DNA from: Leifsonia xyli subsp. xyli str. CTCB07
GTDB taxonomy: Bacteria; Actinomycetota; Actinomycetes; Actinomycetales; Microbacteriaceae
Direction of reading: 5' to 3'
Assembly: GCF_000007665.1 (NCBI RefSeq)
Contig: NC_006087.1
Span: 2,418,001 to 2,482,000, forward strand
DNA: 64,000 nt
Shown: piece by piece, positions 59,533 through 64,000 of the stretch
How positions within the stretch are numbered: position 1 is the first letter of the stretch
Layout of the letters: every line of letters starts with the position of its first letter
Position numbers and translations under genes: made by a program
The notes under the pieces: model-generated
The model's database searches: none
Seen by the model: the letters and a program-made list of their open reading frames with translations, nothing else
What the model was told of the DNA's origin: nothing

Positions 59533-60477
59533 ATGACCCTGCTTGAGGGTGTTGATATCTCCTATATGCAGGGTGACTACACCCCTGCGGGTGAGGATTT
59601 CGTGATCATCAACGCTTCCCGCGCCAACATCGGACTCACCGTGGGGTCCTGCTACCGGGCACAGGTCGCAGGCGCCCGTGAAGCTGGGAAGCATGTTGGG
59701 CATTACTTCTTCAACGGGAACCTCGACCCAGTGGTGTGTGCGGACTTCTTTATTGCGAACCTGGCCTATGAGGTGGGGGATTCGCTGTGGCTGGATGTCG
59801 AGGCGGAACCGTCAACGAACACGGCAGCCTGGGATCCGGCGCAGGCGCTCGCCTTCCTGAACCAGGTGAAGACCCGTCTCGGGGTGGTCCCGGGCGTGTA
59901 TCTGAACAAGTCGCTCATGGACGGCATGGACTGGTCCGCCGTCGTCGCCGTCGGCGCGCCCTTGTGGATCGCGTCCTACAACCCGCCCCCACCACCCATC
60001 CGGTGGTGGCCCACCTGGACGGTATGGCAGTACACCTCTACCCCCATCGACCGTAACAAAGCCCAAACGTCGCTGATCACGGCTTTCACAACCCCAACCC
60101 TTTTGGAGGATGACATGAGGATCCAGATGATCAAGACGGGTGATGCCTCCGGCGCGATCGGCACGTTGAACCCGGACGGGACCCTCGACTGGCTGACCGC
60201 GGACGAGTTCCAGGCCCTGACCCGCACGGGCCTGGTCGAGCCCGTCCATGCGGAAGGCGACGGGACGGTGTGGGGCATCCTCGCATCCCGCACCGCACGC
60301 CTCCGCGCACAACAGGGCGGCGACCCCGTGGCCCTCGCGAAGTCCGTGTCCGCCCTTCTCGTCCCCGCCGTACTGGCCGGCATCCAGGCCAACAGTGGCC
60401 TCTCCCTCACCCCTGAACAAGTCCAGGCCGCGTGCGAGACCGCGATCAAAGACGTATTCGCCCACGCATCCGCCTAG
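59533..60477 (+). CDS. Endolysin, GH25 lysozyme
   Basis: 314 residues. GH25 muramidase domain: LLEGVDISYMQGDYTPAGED, DFVIINASRANIG, GHYFFNGNLDPVVCADFFIA, then DSLWLDVEAEPSTNTAAW (catalytic acid D-x-E) and PLWIASYNPPPP. Domain ends near residue 190 with WPTWTVWQYTSTP. The C-terminal 120 residues (LTADEFQALTRTGLVEPVHA) are a different, perhaps wall-binding or regulatory part. No signal peptide, so holins release it. Short leader upstream, no strong ribosome site. Confidence 0.9.
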   Translation: MTLLEGVDISYMQGDYTPAGEDFVIINASRANIGLTVGSCYRAQVAGAREAGKHVGHYFFNGNLDPVVCADFFIANLAYEVGDSLWLDVEAEPSTNTAAWDPAQALAFLNQVKTRLGVVPGVYLNKSLMDGMDWSAVVAVGAPLWIASYNPPPPPIRWWPTWTVWQYTSTPIDRNKAQTSLITAFTTPTLLEDDMRIQMIKTGDASGAIGTLNPDGTLDWLTADEFQALTRTGLVEPVHAEGDGTVWGILASRTARLRAQQGGDPVALAKSVSALLVPAVLAGIQANSGLSLTPEQVQAACETAIKDVFAHASA

Positions 60478-60510
60478 AACCCTGTCCCGAACCCCATGAG
60501 AGGGGACGCT

Positions 60511-60717
60511 ATGGCTGATATTCCCATCGGGTGGGCCACGTTGATCGCCGCGGCCGTGACCGCGGCCGGTGGTATGGCCGCGATCGTCATCTCGATCGTG
60601 CTGGGCGCCCGCACCCGCCGCGACGTGAGACACATCGCATCCGACGCCCGCGAGGTCAAAGACCAAGTGACGAACAGCCACTCCGTCGCTACGAGCACGA
60701 CCACCCTGGATCGCTGA
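60511..60717 (+). CDS. Small membrane protein, holin candidate
   Basis: 68 residues, ATG 60511 after GAGGGGA. One N-terminal helix (IGWATLIAAAVTAAGGMAAI then VISIVLGARTRRD) and a charged tail, like DUF2746-type holin-associated proteins behind GH25 lysins. Its usual longer C-terminus seems to continue out of frame in the next 235 bases. Confidence 0.6.
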   Translation: MADIPIGWATLIAAAVTAAGGMAAIVISIVLGARTRRDVRHIASDAREVKDQVTNSHSVATSTTTLDR

Positions 60718-60952
60718 TCCATGTCGACGTGACGAAGTTCGGCAACATCCCCGACGGCGGCGGCTGACGATTCGTCGGCCGCGTCCAGGGCGAACGCAAC
60801 CGGGAAGCGACCGCCACCCGCACGAAGAGCAGGAACCACCGCTACGAGCCACGGTTGGGCACCACCGCCGACCAAGAACAAACCCGCACCGGGCACCGCC
60901 TCAGCGAACGCCTCACCAGCCTCGAACACCCCCGCCTTCCCGAAGGAGAATC
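60718..60952 (+). other. Remnant of the DUF2746-like C-terminus, frames interrupted
   Basis: One frame reads IHVDVTKFGNIPDGGG and stops, then the same frame gives FVGRVQGERNREATATRTKS and GHRLSERLTSLEHPRLPEGE with no start. These look like the helical tail of the preceding protein, disconnected by an indel and a stop codon. No gene is annotated here. Confidence 0.4.
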
Positions 60953-61465
60953 ATGAGCAAGCACCTCACCGCCGAGATCCCGGACATTATTCACACCGGC
61001 CAACGGGTCCTCCGCACGATCATCCAGGCAGGGATCCCCGCCTTCCTGACCTTCGCGGTGATCCTCCCGCAGGTCATCGACGCCCTCGGCCTCCCCGTCA
61101 CCTCGAAGGTCTACCTGTGGCTGGTCGGCCTCGCCGCCGCCATCACCGGGATTGCCGCCGCTCTCACCCGCATCATGGCCATCCCCACCATCAACCGGTG
61201 GCTGACAACCATCGGCCTCGGCACCATGAAAAAACCAACACCCAAACCCCCGCCACCACACCCGCCAACCCGACACAGAACCCCACAACGGTCCCACCCA
61301 CAACCGGCTAACACCCAACATCGCCACCCTGCCCCGCCCATCTCTTCACAGAGGTTGGGCGGGGCGGGTTTTTGTCGTGCTTTTCGGTGGTGGTTGGGGG
61401 TGGAGGCCGACACGGAACGTGTTCGCGATCACCTTCGCCGGCCGTGGCCGACTCCCTGGTTTTGA
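60953..61465 (+). CDS. Membrane protein, second holin candidate, 3' end probably frameshifted
   Basis: ATG 60953 after AAGGAGA. Two helices (IIQAGIPAFLTFAVILPQVI, LWLVGLAAAITGIAAALTRI), then INRWLTTIGLGTM. At an A6 run (about 61228) the annotated frame goes into Pro/His-rich sequence and through the terminator to 61465. One frame over, the tail reads KTNTQTPATTPANPTQNPTT and stops at 61311, ahead of the terminator, as expected. The true protein is therefore likely about 119 residues ending at 61311. Confidence 0.65.
   Translation: MSKHLTAEIPDIIHTGQRVLRTIIQAGIPAFLTFAVILPQVIDALGLPVTSKVYLWLVGLAAAITGIAAALTRIMAIPTINRWLTTIGLGTMKKPTPKPPPPHPPTRHRTPQRSHPQPANTQHRHPAPPISSQRLGGAGFCRAFRWWLGVEADTERVRDHLRRPWPTPWF
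61331..61375 (+). terminator. Strong terminator of the late operon
   Basis: GCCCCGCCCA and TGGGCGGGGC are perfect 10-base arms, followed by GGGTTTTTG. Ends the structural/lysis transcription unit. Confidence 0.9.
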
Positions 61466-61562
61466 CTGAGACTTAGGGTCATCGTCCGTTTCCACCATTT
61501 TTTGGGGTAGGCCTCCCCGCAGGCCCGCTCATGGGGTTAGCCTCTTCCCCGCCCCCACACAT

Positions 61563-61588
61563 GCAGGCCCCCTCATGAGGGGGCCTGC
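61563..61588. terminator. 26-base perfect palindrome
   Basis: GCAGGCCCCCTC-AT-GAGGGGGCCTGC. No T-run on either side. Stands 59 bases before the cargo genes and could insulate them or be a protein site. Confidence 0.6.
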
Positions 61589-61646
61589 GTGGGGGGGATG
61601 CTCGCTCGTATGGTGCGAGGGGTAAATATTGAGGAGGTTTTAAATT

Positions 61647-62312
61647 TTGGGTGTTTTCTCACAGTCTCGGAGGGTTCGGGTTGTGGCGGGGGTGGCTGGT
61701 TTGGTTGTGGCGGGGGTGGTTGCCGGGTCTTCTGTTGTGCTGGTTTCGCGTGTGGACTCGGCCGTGGGGTCACCGATGCGTGATACCAAGACGGTGGTTG
61801 ATTCTCGCACCCGCCCGGTTCCCCGGGTTGCGGAGGAGGGGCCGTTGGAAGATGATGGCGGTTTTTCGTTCACCGTGCCAGGCGAGCAGACGAATGAGGT
61901 TGTCGATGCGGGTGGTGTTTCCCGGCGACTGTTTCATGGCACCGGGGATGCTTTGGGTTCTACAAAGGTAGGGGGGACGGTTTTGAGTGTTTTTCCGACC
62001 GAGAATGCTTTGCAGGTTCTGATGCGGGTACCGTCACCAGGTGCGGTAAAGGAGTACCGGTTCCCGTTGGAGATGATGAAAGGTCTTCGCCCTGTTGTCC
62101 GCCGGGACGGTTCCGTAGCTGTTGTTAGTGACGGGCAGAATGATCCGGTCGGAGGGTTCGCTGTTCCCTGGGCTGTGGACGCGCACGGCGAAAAGGTGGG
62201 GGCTTCTTTCCGTCTCGAAGGAGGCGACCTTATAGAAACCATCAATGTGCGACGTGCAACGGCCTTCCCTGTTACGGCAAGCCTTGAGCAGGTTATGCCA
62301 GAAGGTGAGTAG
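61647..62312 (+). CDS. Exported protein of a domain seen in actinobacterial secreted proteins
   Basis: 221 residues from a TTG at 61647, 9 bases after GAGGAGG. Signal sequence (VRVVAGVAGLVVAGVVAGSS). The mature part ends with VPWAVDAHGEKVGASFRLEG and DLIETINVRRATAFPVTASL, similar to the ADxxG..V....V.G..L.......YPV.AD pattern found before varied C-terminal domains in exported actinobacterial proteins. Here nothing follows, so it is the stand-alone version. Followed by a protease gene 70 bases on, lower GC. Function unknown. Confidence 0.7.
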   Translation: MGVFSQSRRVRVVAGVAGLVVAGVVAGSSVVLVSRVDSAVGSPMRDTKTVVDSRTRPVPRVAEEGPLEDDGGFSFTVPGEQTNEVVDAGGVSRRLFHGTGDALGSTKVGGTVLSVFPTENALQVLMRVPSPGAVKEYRFPLEMMKGLRPVVRRDGSVAVVSDGQNDPVGGFAVPWAVDAHGEKVGASFRLEGGDLIETINVRRATAFPVTASLEQVMPEGE

Positions 62313-62382
62313 ACCGAAAGTTTTCGTGAGAACTATTTCCGGTAAACAGTTTTTTCCGGTGTTTTTTAGAGGACTTGTTTCC

Positions 62383-63348
62383 GTGTTGAAAGGTAGGGTT
62401 TTTAGTTTGTTTAGTTTTCGTTGGCGTGTTTTACGTCGCCGAGCATCGATCGCGGGTCTCGTACTAGCTTTGGTCGCCGGCCTGGGGGTAGCCACCACAG
62501 GGCCCGCATCCGCGGTCCAACCCATCCGTTCGGGCCCGATGATCGTCGGGGGAACCGAACTACAATTCCCCGGGAATACAGAATGTACGGCAGGTTTAGT
62601 GATGGTCAATACCCGTTTGTGGAATAACATCACGGCGTACCAGCGGAATACTCGCTATGTGTTGACCGCGGGTCACTGCGGAAATGTAGGTGACCGCGTG
62701 AAGGTCAACAACGTAGATATTGGATGGGTTAGCTGGAAACCAGGGCCACCTGACCCTAGCAGGCCACCTGGCCCTGGCAGGCCACCTGGCCCTGGCAGGC
62801 CACCTCACCCTGTGATTCCTTACCCTGACATGATGATGGTTCAGGTTAAGCCGACTGTTAATACTACTTTTCATTGCCATAATGAGCGTTCCGGGTTCCA
62901 TTGCTTACCGATTTATCACAGCGCCCCCCGCGCTGTCGGCCGGGTCATAACCTACCAACCACGGCTACGTCAATTCGGGGCTGTTCCTGTCGAAACTTGG
63001 CAGGATGACGTCCCGGATAATGTGAACTGGTTCTGCACGAGCGGTATATCCACGGATTTCACCTGTCTCTGGGAAAAATACCAGCAGCTCCCTCCCGGGG
63101 TTGATATCGGCCCCTATCGGAAGGCTGCGCGCAGTCTGAGTTCTACTGCACCTCCAGGAGATTCGGGAGGTCCGGTGTTCAGCGATCCCAACGCGGGTAA
63201 CGCTAATCCGAACGGCGTCGCTTTCTACGGCATAGTATTGGGCCGTTTCGCTCCCCCAGCCCCGGAAAATGCCATGTATTATCTCCCTGCTGGGGTTTTC
63301 TTCACTCAGTGGGAGTGGGGACAAGCTTATGCTGTGGCTCCAGCATAG
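62383..63348 (+). CDS. Exported trypsin-like serine protease (possible Chp/Pat-1 relative)
   Basis: 321 residues from GTG 62383. Signal peptide ending GVATTGPASAV. Chymotrypsin fold: RYVLTAGHCGNVGDRVKVNN with the catalytic histidine, PYPDMMMVQVKP with a likely aspartate, and APPGDSGGPVFSDPNAG with the catalytic serine. A Pro/Gly repeat (PPGPGRPPGPGRPP) sits in a surface loop near residue 125. Phytopathogenic Microbacteriaceae use such secreted proteases (Pat-1, Chp) as virulence factors; the link is suggested by fold and lineage only. Cargo beyond the late terminator. Confidence 0.85.
   Translation: MLKGRVFSLFSFRWRVLRRRASIAGLVLALVAGLGVATTGPASAVQPIRSGPMIVGGTELQFPGNTECTAGLVMVNTRLWNNITAYQRNTRYVLTAGHCGNVGDRVKVNNVDIGWVSWKPGPPDPSRPPGPGRPPGPGRPPHPVIPYPDMMMVQVKPTVNTTFHCHNERSGFHCLPIYHSAPRAVGRVITYQPRLRQFGAVPVETWQDDVPDNVNWFCTSGISTDFTCLWEKYQQLPPGVDIGPYRKAARSLSSTAPPGDSGGPVFSDPNAGNANPNGVAFYGIVLGRFAPPAPENAMYYLPAGVFFTQWEWGQAYAVAPA
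62743..62814 (+). repeat. Four 18-bp tandem repeats in the protease gene
   Basis: Unit AGGCCACCTGGCCCTGGC, two exact copies flanked by two imperfect ones. Encodes PPGPGR-type hexapeptides in a loop; copy-number change would keep the frame. Confidence 0.9.
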
Positions 63349-63405
63349 CCAGCTCTCTAGGTAGTGTTCGGAGCCTGCAGAATTGCGTCCTCATGACACA
63401 TGAGC

Positions 63406-63448
63406 TTCGGAGTGTTGCGACAACACCCAGTTGTCGTAACACTCCGAA
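63406..63448. terminator. 19-base inverted repeat after the protease gene
   Basis: TTCGGAGTGTTGCGACAAC and GTTGTCGTAACACTCCGAA pair with one G-T mismatch over a 5-base loop. No T-run; it could be a terminator, an RNA structure or a protein-binding palindrome. Confidence 0.6.
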
Positions 63449-63718
63449 CGGACCATGTCACAGGTTTGGCTCGGGGTCGGACAACAAGCTACGGCGCACT
63501 TTCCGTGCAGCAACCTTCGCTCGACGGGCTCTCATTCTTGACGCGCCGGCTGATCCGCCCTTCCTTGTCCGATGAGACGATCTTCGGTCATACCAGCGCT
63601 ACGCTTTACTACTCGGTATGCGTACCCACGTAGCGTAAGCACGCATTATCGCGTCAATGCGTTCATCTGGAAATCGTCATGCCATTATGGCACCGCGTGT
63701 GGGTGTGGCCCTAAAACA

Positions 63719-63747
63719 CTAAGACCCCCGCTCGCCGCGGGGCCTTA
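63719..63747. terminator. Terminator-like hairpin
   Basis: CTAAG/CTTAG outer and CCCCGC/GCGGGG inner arms with a one-base bulge. No gene close by. Confidence 0.45.
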
Positions 63748-63788
63748 GGATCGCAACGTTCCGGTAACCGGCCCGTCGCGGAAGTAAG

Positions 63789-63841
63789 ACTACCGAATGA
63801 AACAATGAAACGTGGAAAACTACCGAAGGAAACGTGGAAAG
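63789..63841 (+). repeat. Interleaved short direct repeats
   Basis: ACTACCGAA(T/G)GAAAC at 63789-63803 and 63819-63833, and GAAACGTGGAAA at 63807-63818 and 63829-63840. Close spacing suggests integrase arm sites, iterons or chance duplication. Confidence 0.6.
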
Positions 63842-63861
63842 TCTGCACAATAAACGACAAC

Positions 63862-63870
63862 TTATCCACA
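63862..63870 (+). other. DnaA-box sequence
   Basis: TTATCCACA, perfect consensus, 21 bases after the direct repeats and in A-rich DNA. Single box. Confidence 0.4.
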
Positions 63871-63909
63871 TATTGCTAACAGATTAACCACCGATCCCTC
63901 CACAAACCC

Positions 63910-63943
63910 GCCCCGACCCACCCCCTTACGGGTGGGTCGGGGC
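63910..63943 (+). terminator. Strong terminator
   Basis: GCCCCGACCCACCC and GGGTGGGTCGGGGC are perfect 14-base arms around a 6-base loop, followed by TTTCTCG. Confidence 0.8.
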
Positions 63944-64000
63944 TTTCTCGTCATTTGCCCTTCCTCTGAAAGTAGGCAGTCAGATTCCGCTGCCGTTGTT

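Larger units (their letters stand above)
29451..64000. mobile_element. Siphovirus-type (HK97 capsid) prophage, right boundary not seen
   Basis: From a tRNA-Gly gene and tyrosine integrase on the left through immunity, recombination, replication, packaging, head, tail and lysis genes in classic order, then cargo genes. No second copy of the tRNA end is visible up to 64000, so attR is probably outside. Inactivated integrase, ssb, gp10-like, tape-measure and possibly recT genes suggest a defective prophage, unless the breaks are sequencing errors. Confidence 0.92.
63349..64000. other. Non-coding right end
   Basis: No convincing gene in 650 bases on either strand. It holds a 19-base inverted repeat, two terminator-like hairpins, short direct repeats and a DnaA box (listed separately). 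Base composition is mixed, with an A-rich section at 63780-63880. Confidence 0.6.

Noticed and set aside
26927..63870. DnaA boxes as evidence for a replication origin
   Set aside because: Only two isolated nine-base matches, 37 kb apart, with no clusters and no dnaA, dnaN or parAB genes.
1..64000. CRISPR array
   Set aside because: No regularly spaced 24-40 base repeats with unique spacers. The only tandem repeats (22754, 27090, 62743) are short and lie inside genes.
1..64000. Insertion sequences
   Set aside because: No transposase frame or paired terminal inverted repeats with target duplications were recognised.

Overview
The window is high-GC actinobacterial DNA. GTG starts are common, genes are tightly packed, and HspR/HAIR-type heat-shock control, a GlxR/CRP-like site and a mycobacterial-type LexA box are all visible. 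Gene content and style suggest the family Microbacteriaceae, possibly Leifsonia or a close relative; this is inference, no search was run. Both halves carry many interrupted genes. Several breaks sit in G or C homopolymers and could be assembly errors. Others cannot be explained that way: a 19-bp tandem duplication, a nonsense codon, an ATG to ATA start change and an inverted repeat copy. Real gene decay is therefore likely.

Chromosomal half (1-29450). A sugar ABC transporter (binding protein intact, both permeases frameshifted) lies divergent to its LacI-type regulator, with an identical 18-bp operator-like sequence in the shared promoter and at the 3' end of the regulator gene. Next come a nitroreductase with a stop at codon 8, an alcohol dehydrogenase with a GntR regulator, an acetyltransferase and clpB. 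A small low-GC patch with short reading frames follows, then a broken amino-acid permease, a copper operon (membrane protein, YcnI, CopC, CopD-CtaG), an rRNA-type methyltransferase and a broken signal peptidase gene. A hydrolase gene split by a C10 tract precedes the dnaK-grpE-dnaJ-hspR operon. HAIR sites stand before clpB and dnaK, so HspR can tie the chaperones and ClpB into one circuit. A small alarmone synthetase, idi and dcd follow.

Prophage half (29451 to beyond the right edge). A siphovirus-type prophage abuts a tRNA-Gly(CCC) gene. Its integrase has a perfect LexA box just upstream but is frameshifted in a G8 tract. The immunity region is unusual: an ImmA-like protease, then three successive divergent pairs of small helix-turn-helix genes within 2.4 kb, apparently leaderless, each with its own palindromes or repeats, and two followed by coupled tiny membrane proteins. 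After minus-strand accessory genes come an antirepressor, a run of overlapping small genes, YqaJ exonuclease and RecT (start codon apparently lost), RusA, a DNA methyltransferase, HNH proteins, a replication protein and a broken ssb. Late genes follow the HK97/siphovirus order: terminase, portal, protease, capsid, connectors, tail tube, tail chaperones with a -1 frameshift, tape measure, tail tip, GH25 endolysin and holin-like proteins, ended by a strong terminator.

Right end (61.4-64 kb). After the late terminator lie an exported protein and an exported trypsin-like protease, likely lysogenic-conversion cargo. The last 650 bases are non-coding, with hairpins, direct repeats and one DnaA box. 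No copy of the tRNA end is seen, so the right attachment site is probably outside the window.
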